Positions 1 through 7,565 of a DNA stretch of 64,000 nt are shown here, piece after piece. Each line of letters opens with the position of its first letter. Position 1 is the stretch's first letter. Made by a program: the position numbers and the translations under genes. Under the pieces are notes generated by a model. It was not told the DNA's origin. It was given only the letters and a program-made list of their open reading frames with translations, and did no database searches. The stretch covers positions 1-64,000 of the IMG/VR virus record IMGVR_UViG_3300030333_002628, one strand, 5' to 3'. The stretch comes from a virus.

Positions 1-621
1 AGCGATGGGGGGGCGCAGATGGGAACAAACGCGAGTGGTATTACTCCTACCTGTGCAATAAGCGCAGGGTATCAAGGCACTACTTGGCCGCTTCATATCC
101 AGAACGGAAGCAACGTAAGTGGAACACCACGCCCCGCAGTAGGTTTGAAATGGAAACTTAGTGGGTGGGGTAATCAAGACGAATCTGATAAATGGTCGGG
201 AATATTAGTTTCTTCTCAAGCAAACTATGGCGTAAAACACAAGATGGATTTCTATCTCCAAGCAGACTCATCAGCAAGCGGTGGTGTCAATTCCCCTGTT
301 GTAGCCATGACAATTGACTACGACTTAGAGATTGATGGTAATTTCAATGATACTTCGGATATAGCCCTAAAGTCTAATATAATAAGTATTCCAAATGGGT
401 TAGATATGATTGAAAAATTAAATCCTGTCACATTTAATTGGGATAGACATGGTAATAACAAACCAAGCGCAGGTTTCATAGCACAGGAAGTCGAAGAAGT
501 ATTACCCGATTTAGTTAGGGGAGAAGAAGGGGAAAAGACAATCAAGACGGCAGGTATTGTAGGTTATCTTGTAAAAGCGGTTCAAGAATTGAGTGCGAGA
601 GTAAAGGAATTGGAGGGTTAA
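1..621 (+). CDS. Tail fibre C-terminal part with S74 self-cleaving chaperone (5' end outside window)
   Basis: The reading frame is open from base 1, so this is the end of a longer gene. The last 90 residues match the peptidase S74 / endosialidase intramolecular chaperone: SDIALKSNI, then KLNPVTFNWD, then GFIAQEVEEVLPDLV and a C-terminal coiled coil. In known S74 proteins this domain trimerises the fibre and is cut off by a Ser-Lys dyad; SDxxxK is present here. The upstream part is Gly/Ser/Thr rich like a fibre shaft. It is probably the end of the fibre gene that leaves the window on the right, but the two edges are not directly contiguous, because a direct join would create a stop codon. Confidence 0.85.
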   Translation, partial: SDGGAQMGTNASGITPTCAISAGYQGTTWPLHIQNGSNVSGTPRPAVGLKWKLSGWGNQDESDKWSGILVSSQANYGVKHKMDFYLQADSSASGGVNSPVVAMTIDYDLEIDGNFNDTSDIALKSNIISIPNGLDMIEKLNPVTFNWDRHGNNKPSAGFIAQEVEEVLPDLVRGEEGEKTIKTAGIVGYLVKAVQELSARVKELEG

Positions 622-622
622 T

Positions 623-793
623 ATGGCAATTAAATATGAGAATAAAACATATAGCGAAAAACAGGATATAATTAATGATATTTCACACAATAAAGTATAT
701 GCTGAATGTGGAACCTGTGGGATTCTCATAGTAGAAGAGAACTCAGGAGATGGTGATGTCTATACTGAAATGGATAATCATACCTGTGAATAA
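623..793 (+). CDS. Small cysteine-containing protein, 56 aa
   Basis: Begins one base after the fibre stop codon, so it is probably co-transcribed with it. The product starts MAIKYENKTYSEKQ and contains a CGTCG pair near residue 35 and one more Cys near the end, suggesting weak metal binding at most. No family is recognised. The length, the close packing behind the fibre gene and the absence of an alternative frame support it as a real gene. Confidence 0.5.
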   Translation: MAIKYENKTYSEKQDIINDISHNKVYAECGTCGILIVEENSGDGDVYTEMDNHTCE

Positions 794-810
794 TAGGACT
801 TAAGACATAC

Positions 811-821
811 ATATTAAATAC
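811..821 (+). promoter_or_regulatory. TATA-like box upstream of the 843 gene
   Basis: ATATTAAATAC begins 32 nt before the ATG at 843. This fits the TATA-to-ATG distance seen at other starts in this genome. A second AT-rich run (TTCATATAC) lies closer, at 824. Confidence 0.35.
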
Positions 822-842
822 TGTTCATATACAGGGCATAAT

Positions 843-1064
843 ATGAGTAGTGAAGAGATAAGCGAAAACGAGATGCTAAGGCAGGTTGCGTCAGACCGAT
901 TGGTTTACATGAGGCTGATGGAGAAGTCTATTAACGATATAGACACCATTCTTAGAGGTCTTAAGTCTGATATTATGGAAATTTCTCAGCAAGTAGCAAT
1001 GAGAAATGAAGATTTGACCCTTGAGCCTAGTGAAGATGAGGCCGAGGACGAATCTGATGACTGA
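843..1064 (+). CDS. Small acidic helical protein, 73 aa
   Basis: Starts MSSEEISENE and is predicted almost entirely alpha-helical, with a heptad-like middle (RLMEKSINDIDTILRGLKSD) and a very acidic tail ending in DESDD. No family is recognised. It lies in a run of small plus-strand genes between the fibre and the head-tail genes. Acidic coiled-coil proteins in such positions can be scaffolding or connector accessory proteins, but nothing here proves it. Confidence 0.5.
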   Translation: MSSEEISENEMLRQVASDRLVYMRLMEKSINDIDTILRGLKSDIMEISQQVAMRNEDLTLEPSEDEAEDESDD

Positions 1065-1158
1065 TGTGGACGGTTTTGCAAGATGGATTTTGGAAAAGAT
1101 TGGTGCTATAATACGTCCATAAATTTTCCTTTTAATCATAGTGGGAATGTGATTCACA

Positions 1159-1320
1159 ATGCGTAAAGGTAAAATAGTATACCAGCCACCAGAAAAATCA
1201 TACACAAAGGTAAACATTGAAGAAACACCGCATGGCTACAAACTTTACAGAGACGGTGACGACAGACACTTTACAGTAATCCCCTTCTCAGCAGTAAAAC
1301 AAATATTATACGATAGGTGA
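1159..1320 (+). CDS. Small hypothetical protein, 53 aa
   Basis: Starts MRKGKIVYQPPEKSY and ends KQILYDR. It ends four bases before the next gene, suggesting a shared transcript. The residue mix, basic at the start with an aromatic, strand-rich C-terminus, looks like a folded protein rather than a chance frame. An AT-rich TTTAATC box lies 28 nt before the ATG. Function unknown. Confidence 0.45.
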   Translation: MRKGKIVYQPPEKSYTKVNIEETPHGYKLYRDGDDRHFTVIPFSAVKQILYDR

Positions 1321-1324
1321 AAAA

Positions 1325-1687
1325 ATGAGTGAAAATAATACAACAGTAGCAGACTGTGTAGCAGATTGCGTAGAGGCTTCCTCTGGCCTACTAGATGACA
1401 TTGAAATGGTTCTAGTAGCGGGCGGTGCGCTTCTAGGTCTTGCAGCATGGGCATATCAGAAATATAAGAAAATCACAGCAGATGGGGAAATAACTCTTGA
1501 TGAACTACTAGACGCAGTAGATGAAGCAAAGGAAAAGGTAGAAGAAGCCGAAGAACATATAGAGGTTCTTGAAGAGGCTTATGACAAATATAATGTGGCC
1601 GAATTGAAGGCTATGCTCAAGGAGAAAGGACTTCCTGTTGGTGGTAAGAAAGCCGACTTGATTGCTCGCCTTGAGGAAGCCCAATGA
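1325..1687 (+). CDS. Membrane-anchored protein with C-terminal SAP domain, 120 aa
   Basis: Residues 28-46 form one membrane span (VLVAGGALLGLAAWAYQKY) followed by a charged helix of about 40 residues. The last 30 residues match a SAP motif (NVAELKAMLKEKGLPVGGKK, then ADLIARLEE), a helix-extended-helix fold usually associated with DNA binding. It overlaps the next gene by four bases (ATGA). A membrane anchor, coiled coil and DNA-binding motif in one small protein could tie viral DNA or the virion to the membrane, or the protein could act in DNA ejection. This is inference. Confidence 0.6.
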   Translation: MSENNTTVADCVADCVEASSGLLDDIEMVLVAGGALLGLAAWAYQKYKKITADGEITLDELLDAVDEAKEKVEEAEEHIEVLEEAYDKYNVAELKAMLKEKGLPVGGKKADLIARLEEAQ

Positions 1688-1926
1688 GCGAAGAAGTTTT
1701 AGAAGTCAAGATTGAAAATCTTGAGCAAACAGTCGAAAGACACGACAGGCTCATAGAGCAATTGGTTCAGGCCCAAATGGATATGAAGACTGGTCTTACT
1801 AAAGTCGCTACTGAATTAGAAGTTACTAATGGGCTTATAGCCTCCTATATGTCTAATATGCAGAAGGTTGTATTCTCTTTGATTGCTGTAGTGGCAGGGG
1901 CTATGGGAATCTCTACGCAGATGTGA
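1684..1926 (+). CDS. Coiled coil plus C-terminal membrane span, holin-like candidate
   Basis: An 80-residue protein with a coiled coil over residues 1-55 (EVKIENLEQTVERHDRLIEQ) and one hydrophobic helix at the end (VVFSLIAVVAGAMGI). This layout resembles XhlA/hemolysin-type phage accessory lysis proteins. Translation is probably coupled to the SAP protein by the ATGA overlap. Archaeal virus lysis is poorly known, so the holin reading is a guess; it could equally be a structural membrane protein. Confidence 0.45.
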   Translation: MSEEVLEVKIENLEQTVERHDRLIEQLVQAQMDMKTGLTKVATELEVTNGLIASYMSNMQKVVFSLIAVVAGAMGISTQM

Positions 1927-1930
1927 GAAG

Positions 1931-2107
1931 ATGGGTAAAATGGCAGCAGCATGGTTTAGGTGGGTCGAAGCAAAGATAAGTCGTATAGAGGACGAACATC
2001 GGAACCTTGAAGAAACAGTCAAAACCTTAAAAAGACAACGGAAGCGAATGCTTTTGATATTTATAGGAGTGATTATACTAAATGACATACTACTGCTCTC
2101 AATCTGA
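1931..2107 (+). CDS. Small coiled-coil membrane protein, 58 aa
   Basis: Starts MGKMAAAWFRWVEAKI, continues with a charged heptad helix (ISRIEDEHRNLEETVKTLKR) and ends in a hydrophobic helix (MLLIFIGVIILNDILLLSI). It is the third membrane protein in a row and shares the coiled coil plus C-terminal span layout of its neighbour at 1684, so the two may be paralogues or partners. It overlaps the start of the 2082 gene by 26 bases in another frame. Confidence 0.5.
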   Translation: MGKMAAAWFRWVEAKISRIEDEHRNLEETVKTLKRQRKRMLLIFIGVIILNDILLLSI

Positions 2108-3074
2108 TGTAGGAACTAGACTAGGTTTAAACAACGCACAGAGAACCCAAGCATCAAGTAAATTGGATTTAGCAATCCGCAGGGCCGCCATAGAGATAGA
2201 CCAAGAATTCAGAGACTATGGTAGAGACGCGCCTAGCAGAGAAAGCGGTGAGACTACGACTACTGGTGCGGTTAATGTAGGAGATACAACAATTGGTATT
2301 ACAAGTGGCGCTGATTTTGCCTCTTCTGGGGAAGGTAATATTGATGGAGATTCTATTAAATGGACTGGTATGGATGGCGCGATTACAAGCCTTTCTATTG
2401 CTAATGCCGGGGACTCCTACCCAGCAGGCACTTTAACGGCTTCAGGAGGCACAGGAAGCGGCTTTACGGGGACGTATGGAATAAGCGCTATTGTATCTTC
2501 TATTTCTCTAGGTGGCAGTAACCAAAACGCAAGAGACCAAAGTGGCGGTCTACACGGCCCCGGCACTTTTACCTTAAACGGTGGAACAGGTGGAACGTTT
2601 ACTGTTGCAGATGGAGTAATATCCAACATTCAAGTCACAAGCACCGCTACCTTTACTTCTGTGCCTACAGTAGCGCCCAGCAATAGCACATCTTTTGGTG
2701 ATAACACGCTAACTGCGGTGTTGGCATCCACAGGAGTTATCTCAAGCGTAAACATAACTGCGGGCGGAGTCTATACAGCAGCCCCTACTGGGATAAGTAT
2801 ATCTGGTGGTGGCAATAATGGTTCTATTACCCCTACTTTTACCTTTAATCGTTTGACAGGCGTGACAAACATATCCGCAGACCACGCAAGCGGTGTGGCA
2901 ATCCAAGAATCAGCGATGGCTCACATATTGCGTGAAGTATGCGCTGATTTAGCGGCTGCATTTTATATGGAAGACGAAGGAGGCACGATTATGAGTGAAA
3001 GAGGGGGCGCTGTCCTTAGAGATAGAGGAACAATTAACCTAAAAAGGCTGGCACATCTTGGCACAGTTAATTAG
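2082..3074 (+). CDS. Head-tail connector-like protein with inserted Gly-rich repeat domain, 330 aa
   Basis: The ends look like a small head-tail adaptor. The N-terminus (residues 1-50) is helical (LDLAIRRAAIEIDQEFRDYG), and the C-terminus (about 265-330) has the LREVCADLAAAFYMEDEGG helix common in gp6-like adaptors. Between them lie about 200 residues of Gly/Thr/Ser-rich beta repeats with GxxYPAGTL and GGVYTAAPTGI units, like those in the tail tube protein at 4895. The insertion probably decorates the surface of the neck. Position before the gp10-like and tail terminator genes supports a connector role. Confidence 0.5.
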   Translation: MTYYCSQSDVGTRLGLNNAQRTQASSKLDLAIRRAAIEIDQEFRDYGRDAPSRESGETTTTGAVNVGDTTIGITSGADFASSGEGNIDGDSIKWTGMDGAITSLSIANAGDSYPAGTLTASGGTGSGFTGTYGISAIVSSISLGGSNQNARDQSGGLHGPGTFTLNGGTGGTFTVADGVISNIQVTSTATFTSVPTVAPSNSTSFGDNTLTAVLASTGVISSVNITAGGVYTAAPTGISISGGGNNGSITPTFTFNRLTGVTNISADHASGVAIQESAMAHILREVCADLAAAFYMEDEGGTIMSERGGAVLRDRGTINLKRLAHLGTVN

Positions 3075-3082
3075 GTGGTTGT

Positions 3083-3781
3083 ATGGCGGGCGGTATTGAT
3101 ATAGATGCTCAAACAGCAGCAGGTCGTAAGTTAAGATTAGACGTAGAAAAACTAATGAAAACGTTTGAGAAAGAGCAGAAAAGAGAGGTTGAAGAAATTC
3201 TCAAAACAATAGGGCAAGAAGAATCAAGGAATATGAAAGCCAGACTTAATAATCTAGGTTCAGGATATTCTTCTATGGGCGCTAAGGTTGCTGCTACTGT
3301 TGCTTCTAGGATGGTTGACTACAATGGTGATTACAAAGAGTTAGAGATAGGCTCTATTAAAGGAGAAGCAATAGGAAGCAGGGGTGCTAATCTTGCTATT
3401 ATATTAGCAGAAGGTAAAGGTAGGGGAAGCGAAGTAAGAATGCCTCCCAGAGAATCGGGAATTTGGTTTTTTGGTAACTCCCCAAGTTCAAGTTATGGGG
3501 GATTCGTCACACCTAAAAGTCTCGCACACCCAGTAAGTGTCATAAAGAAAGCCTATCGTTCACCCGCAAAAGACCCAGAGCCTAAGTTCCTTGAGCAAGG
3601 TATGGAGAATATAGAAAGGAAAATTCAAGAAAGAGTAATAGAAGGTATCATAGAAGGTTGGGATAAGACAGCAAAGAAATGGAATAGAAAGAGTGGTCTA
3701 CAAGAATTCCAGAGAACCCTTAGTAGTATTAAGCGTAGTGCTGGTTCTGGTAGTTATACTGCTGGTGGTGGGTCACGATGA
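3083..3781 (+). CDS. HK97 gp10-like head-tail joining protein, 232 aa
   Basis: A basic, helical N-terminus (KLRLDVEKLMKTFEKEQKRE) is followed by an alpha/beta core and an amphipathic C-terminal helix, the usual shape of gp10/tail-completion proteins of siphoviruses. Place in the order connector, gp10-like, terminator, tail tube matches that role. It is longer than a typical gp10 (about 130-150 aa) owing to a middle loop rich in Ser/Gly (about 125-150). It overlaps the next gene by four bases (ATGA). Confidence 0.5.
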   Translation: MAGGIDIDAQTAAGRKLRLDVEKLMKTFEKEQKREVEEILKTIGQEESRNMKARLNNLGSGYSSMGAKVAATVASRMVDYNGDYKELEIGSIKGEAIGSRGANLAIILAEGKGRGSEVRMPPRESGIWFFGNSPSSSYGGFVTPKSLAHPVSVIKKAYRSPAKDPEPKFLEQGMENIERKIQERVIEGIIEGWDKTAKKWNRKSGLQEFQRTLSSIKRSAGSGSYTAGGGSR

Positions 3782-4839
3782 GTATAGCGACAAAAAGCCA
3801 GTATTGGAATGCTCGTATGACAGGCGCAGACCCATCTAATCCTGGCGGTAATAGTAATGATTTATGGACTGGTAGTGGCGGTAGCGCAGTAGACGGGTCT
3901 TGGGTAATTACTAATGGAACGTGGTCTATTACTCCAGCAGCAGACGATAATAGTTTAACTCTTTTATCTTGCTTTGAATATGCTACTGCGCCAGATAATA
4001 ATGCTATCTTACTTACTTTAGCGAATGGCTCACATAGAATAGATGTTAAATCAGATGGCACTAGTGGGGGTTTGAAACTAGTGGGGGCCACCACAGTAGC
4101 CTTTTCTAATTTAGATTTGGGTATGAGTGAAAATGATTCAGTTCCTTTAATACTTAGACTAACTCTTGATTCAACAGGAAAGGCAAACCTATACAGACAT
4201 GAGATTATAGAAGATGATGATGCTACAACAGATTATCTATCTGTAACTGCTGCATCAAGTAGCGATAATACTGTTAGTTTTGGTAATACTAGTGGTAATG
4301 TTAAGTGGCATAGCGTTTACTACAGTAAATTTGGTGCATTTACCCCTACAGAACTTATGGGGGCAGACTTCGCACAGGATATTCACGTTAGAATGGCTCT
4401 CGGTATAGTAGACCACTTGCAAAAAAGCGGAAAGCCATACTTGAAAACGCAGGTTGCTGACTCTAATATTATCTATGCTTATGATTTATCTGCTTCTAAT
4501 GTAAGAAAATTATCAACACCCTTTATCCATGTCTACTTAGACAACATTGCTTCTCCTGAATTCGATGCTCTCTCAGGCTCTTCTATACAGCAATTATACG
4601 ATGTGGATATATTCGTTACTACTAAAGGGACTAATTATGAGAACGCATATATGCTAGGATTGAATATTTTGGGTGAAATTTTCGATGAACTATATACAAA
4701 TACTGGGTTAAATGGCACTACTGATAGCCTAGATAGCCACGATGTTAGATTAGATACCAGAATAGACGATGATGACATCATTTGCACCCACCAATTGACC
4801 CTCACATATCGTAGAAGAATCAAGATGACAAGGCGCTAG
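3778..4839 (+). CDS. Tail terminator-like protein with N-terminal beta-sandwich domain, 353 aa
   Basis: The C-terminal 150 residues resemble tail terminators that end the tail tube: DVDIFVTTKGTNYENAYMLG, then IDDDDIICTHQLTLTYRRRI. The first 185 residues look like a LamG/concanavalin-type beta-sandwich (SWVITNGTWSI, LYRHEII, WHSVYYSKF), which would be an added carbohydrate-binding decoration. The order, just before the tail tube gene, supports the terminator part. The domain boundary near residue 190 is estimated by eye. Confidence 0.5.
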   Translation: MSIATKSQYWNARMTGADPSNPGGNSNDLWTGSGGSAVDGSWVITNGTWSITPAADDNSLTLLSCFEYATAPDNNAILLTLANGSHRIDVKSDGTSGGLKLVGATTVAFSNLDLGMSENDSVPLILRLTLDSTGKANLYRHEIIEDDDATTDYLSVTAASSSDNTVSFGNTSGNVKWHSVYYSKFGAFTPTELMGADFAQDIHVRMALGIVDHLQKSGKPYLKTQVADSNIIYAYDLSASNVRKLSTPFIHVYLDNIASPEFDALSGSSIQQLYDVDIFVTTKGTNYENAYMLGLNILGEIFDELYTNTGLNGTTDSLDSHDVRLDTRIDDDDIICTHQLTLTYRRRIKMTRR

Positions 4840-4843
4840 AGCG

Positions 4844-4854
4844 TATATTTATAG
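4844..4854 (+). promoter_or_regulatory. TATA-like box of the tail tube gene
   Basis: TATATTTATAG lies in the 55-nt gap between the terminator and tail tube genes, 51 nt before the ATG at 4895. With transcription starting about 25 nt downstream the mRNA would have a leader of about 25 nt that includes a GAGGT ribosome site. This suggests separate control of the most abundant tail protein. Confidence 0.5.
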
Positions 4855-4894
4855 CACACTTGATGCGTAATCGCACCATATAGAGGTATCAATC

Positions 4895-6655
4895 ATGGGT
4901 GTAGACTGGACAAACAGATATATCGCAATAGAGAAAGAAAGCAGTTACGGGTCTGAGCCTGGTGTTATTACTGCTATATCCGTAGCAACAACGACAATAG
5001 CATCAAACTATACAGATGGCGATACAACGCTTGTTCTGACAGACGCAAGCGGTTTCGCTAATTCTGGAACAGGAACTATATTCACTTCTGGAACTGGCCC
5101 TGCTAATGCAGTTACCTTTACGTGGACGAATAAATCCACCAACACCCTTACTGTTCCAGACCTTGATGCTAGTTATGCTGCTGGCGTGACTGTGACAGCG
5201 AGTGGTGATTCAAACGAAAATAGCGGAACAGGAACTTGGACTGCTGGAACAAGCCCAAACGACCTTACAGGAGGCGGATGGGGCGCAAGCGGAACTTGCA
5301 CTACTAATAGCGCAGGCGGAGTTCACTCTTTTACTATCACAAATCACGGACAGGGTTACAGTAGCGCACCTACTATTACTTGCGCTGACATTGGCACTAT
5401 ATCAGACCAGCCAGACGTTTCTGTAACTCTTTCTTCTAACTCAAAGGGCGTTACCTATGGTGAAGCAGATGACGAGTCAATGAAGCAAACCTTTGAATTG
5501 CTTGGTAGGTCAGACATGAGCCGACAGGTTGCTTCAAAGGCTGTAACCAGCACGCAATACGGTGAGGGTTCAATTAATCTCGCAGTTCAGCCTGACGACT
5601 TCATGGGTAAGATTCTATACGCCTTCCTACCAGCAACAGAGGAGGGAGACAAATTCATCTCAAGCGTCAGTATCACAAACGCCGGAAGCGGTTATGATAA
5701 CGGTTTTGTCAAACTAGGTCTATCAGGTGGAAGTCCCACAGAAGCGGGAGAACTGATTGCTAAGGTTGCAGGTGGGTCTATAACTGAGGTTTACGTCACA
5801 AACCCAGGAAAGGGATATGGAAGCACACCCACTATAGCAGAGGGAGATTTGTCTTCTGGTGGAAACAATTTCACCGCAACAGCAACAATGGGGGCAGCAA
5901 GAACGCACATCTTCAATGAGCCAGTTCTATCAACCCACGCCTACCCATCCTTTACCATGAGGGTTGGGAGAGGAGACAGGGAACACACCTTTACCGGAAT
6001 GGTGGCATCGAAACTTGCTTTCAGCGCTAACCTAAACGAATATGTTATGGCTTCTGTAGACTGGATAGGTAAGAACGAAGAGTCCACATCGACTCTAAGG
6101 ACAGACGTAAACTTCGCTGGTCTCGATGTTGACGCACTACACTTCGCTGACGCAGAGGTTTATTTCCAAGACAATGCTAACAAGACTGTTAAGGTTCAGC
6201 AGATTTCCTTTGAGATAAACATCAACCGTGACCTTGATTCTGCATACGCTGTAGGAAACAGGTCTTTCACACGTGCGCCCCCAACCCAAACAAGGGAGAT
6301 TACCGGAACTATGGAGTTCAACGAAGTTATCTACAGCGACATCGCTGACTACGTTAACGAGCCTACCTACGACCAACTAACAGGCTCAAGCGTCCACAAA
6401 ATACAGGATGGTGGAGGTAAGCCTGCCATTACTCTGAAATTCAAGAGCGAAAGTGGTAACGACTACCTAGAGTTCTATTTCTACAACGTGCGATTTGAAG
6501 CGCCCGAAGCATCAGTTAGTGGCCGTGACCCCAACAGAATGTCTGTAGGGTTCCAAGCCTTCTACGATGCTACAAGCAACGGTGCTGGTAAGGCTATTGA
6601 GGCAAAATTGGTTGGAAGTGGAAGTCACGTTCAAGACAGCGCTTATGACAGTTAA
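4895..6655 (+). CDS. Major tail tube protein with inserted repeat modules, 586 aa
   Basis: The start (MGVDWTNRYIAIEKESSYGS) and the end (residues about 340-586, with HTFTGMVASKLAFSANLNEY and VYFQDNANKTVKVQQISFEI) fit tail tube proteins, with the usual tube beta-sandwich. Residues about 30-320 hold Ig-like and Gly-rich modules with the pattern ITxxGxGYxxxPTI: TITNHGQGYSSAPTI, SITNAGSGYDNG and YVTNPGKGYGSTPTI. Length is about twice that of a plain tube protein, so the modules probably project from the tail. The gene has its own promoter-like box and precedes the tail assembly chaperones. Confidence 0.75.
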   Translation: MGVDWTNRYIAIEKESSYGSEPGVITAISVATTTIASNYTDGDTTLVLTDASGFANSGTGTIFTSGTGPANAVTFTWTNKSTNTLTVPDLDASYAAGVTVTASGDSNENSGTGTWTAGTSPNDLTGGGWGASGTCTTNSAGGVHSFTITNHGQGYSSAPTITCADIGTISDQPDVSVTLSSNSKGVTYGEADDESMKQTFELLGRSDMSRQVASKAVTSTQYGEGSINLAVQPDDFMGKILYAFLPATEEGDKFISSVSITNAGSGYDNGFVKLGLSGGSPTEAGELIAKVAGGSITEVYVTNPGKGYGSTPTIAEGDLSSGGNNFTATATMGAARTHIFNEPVLSTHAYPSFTMRVGRGDREHTFTGMVASKLAFSANLNEYVMASVDWIGKNEESTSTLRTDVNFAGLDVDALHFADAEVYFQDNANKTVKVQQISFEININRDLDSAYAVGNRSFTRAPPTQTREITGTMEFNEVIYSDIADYVNEPTYDQLTGSSVHKIQDGGGKPAITLKFKSESGNDYLEFYFYNVRFEAPEASVSGRDPNRMSVGFQAFYDATSNGAGKAIEAKLVGSGSHVQDSAYDS

Positions 6656-6667
6656 GGGTGATTAAGA

Positions 6668-6787
6668 ATGTCAGTAGTATACGATAGAGTTCCAGTCAAG
6701 AACAAGGATATGGATTTAATTCCTAAGAAAGCGCCCAAACCAGCCCCAAAGAAGAAGGCTGCGCCAAAGAAGAAGAAATCTGAGTAA
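6668..6787 (+). CDS. Short basic protein with Lys/Pro/Ala tail, 39 aa
   Basis: Starts MSVVYDRVPVKNKDMDLIPK and ends in a run of Lys, Pro and Ala (KKAAPKKKKSE). It lies 12 bases after the tail tube gene and one base before the next. Lys/Ala-rich tails of this kind also occur in the protein after the capsid gene (59203). It may bind nucleic acid or the tail surface; unproven. Confidence 0.5.
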   Translation: MSVVYDRVPVKNKDMDLIPKKAPKPAPKKKAAPKKKKSE

Positions 6788-6788
6788 T

Positions 6789-6941
6789 ATGGTTGCATCC
6801 AAAACCTTTACAAACACTTTAGGGGTGTGGGAATATCAGGAAGACGGGTCAATCCGTCTCATTAGAGAGGCCAAAGAGCCAATAGACAAGCGGAGAGTGA
6901 AAAAATATGCCAATAGCGCAAAAGGAAATAGAATTAAATGA
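6789..6941 (+). CDS. Small basic hypothetical protein, 50 aa
   Basis: Starts MVASKTFTNTLGVWEYQEDG and ends with a basic helix. It overlaps the tail assembly chaperone gene by 35 bases in another frame. Position between tail tube and tail chaperone suggests a tail accessory protein. No family recognised. Confidence 0.45.
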   Translation: MVASKTFTNTLGVWEYQEDGSIRLIREAKEPIDKRRVKKYANSAKGNRIK

Positions 6942-7263
6942 TGGAAGCAAAATACTTGTAAAGCAAGTTTCAGGACGAAAGAAACTGAAAATTGAGGCTA
7001 TTCAAGCCAAAGTATATCGTAGGTTTAGACACTTCGGAGAACCTACGGATTGGACTATGGAACAGCACGAAGAGTTCTCTGACGCATTAGATGAGGAAGG
7101 TGCTGGTCTTGAGGCACAGGTGGATTCTTGGCTAGAGGATTGCATTTTATCAGACGGAATTGATATTGATGACTTAGAAAGCGATGAGTTAATGGCTGTT
7201 CTATCTTTCGTTAGGGGCGATACAGAGGATGGTGCAATCCCTTTGGAGTCTTCGCAAGAGTAG
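6907..7263 (+). CDS. Tail assembly chaperone, G-like, 118 aa
   Basis: A small protein with a beta-rich start (EIELNDGSKILVKQVSGRKK) and a helical acidic C-terminus, sitting between tail tube and tape measure, where lambda-like viruses encode G and G-T chaperones. The downstream partner at 7278 is in the -1 frame, which stays open back to 7215. The heptamer CCCTTTG at 7239-7245 reads C CCT TTG in this frame, the pattern needed for -1 slippage. The chaperones bind the tape measure protein during tail assembly. Confidence 0.6.
   Translation: MPIAQKEIELNDGSKILVKQVSGRKKLKIEAIQAKVYRRFRHFGEPTDWTMEQHEEFSDALDEEGAGLEAQVDSWLEDCILSDGIDIDDLESDELMAVLSFVRGDTEDGAIPLESSQE
7239..7245 (+). promoter_or_regulatory. 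Candidate -1 ribosomal frameshift site
   Basis: C CCT TTG matches X XXY YYZ in the reading frame of the 6907 gene. After a -1 slip the frame runs PFGVFARVAPSLCMAFKGVL into the 7278 gene, giving a fusion of about 218 residues. It sits about 20 bases before the first frame's stop, as in many G/G-T systems. CCCTTTG is not the commonest slippery sequence. Confidence 0.45.
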
Positions 7264-7277
7264 CGCCCTCTCTTTGC

Positions 7278-7562
7278 ATGGCGTTTAAGGGCGTGCTTCC
7301 CTCTGATTTATGGGATAGATATGACTGTGATACAGGATTCGATAGATTAATACTTGATTTAGAAGTAGCCAACGAGATTAATACTAGAATAAACGAAGCA
7401 ACAAATAGTGCTTCAAAATCTGGTAGTGGGCTTGCAGATTCAGCAAATGCAGTAGTAGCGCGAAGAAATCAAAGGCGAAAAGAATATTTAAGCAACACCA
7501 ATGATTTCTTTAGTGCCGTAGAGAAAGCAGGGATGCCTGAAAGGAAGCGAGAGGATGGTTAG
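7278..7562 (+). CDS. Tail assembly chaperone, T-like extension, 94 aa
   Basis: Mostly helical (DLWDRYDCDTGFDRLILDLE) with a basic C-terminus. It can be translated alone from ATG 7278, but its frame is open upstream to 7215, allowing a -1 fusion to the 6907 product. It ends three bases before the tape measure gene. In lambda the T part recruits the tail tube protein to the tape measure. There is no clear ribosome site before 7278, which favours the fusion. Confidence 0.55.
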   Translation: MAFKGVLPSDLWDRYDCDTGFDRLILDLEVANEINTRINEATNSASKSGSGLADSANAVVARRNQRRKEYLSNTNDFFSAVEKAGMPERKREDG

Positions 7563-7565
7563 AGA

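Noticed and set aside
1057-1122. 21-codon frame overlapping the end of the 843 gene
   Set aside because: Too short to support, with no clear ribosome site or family.
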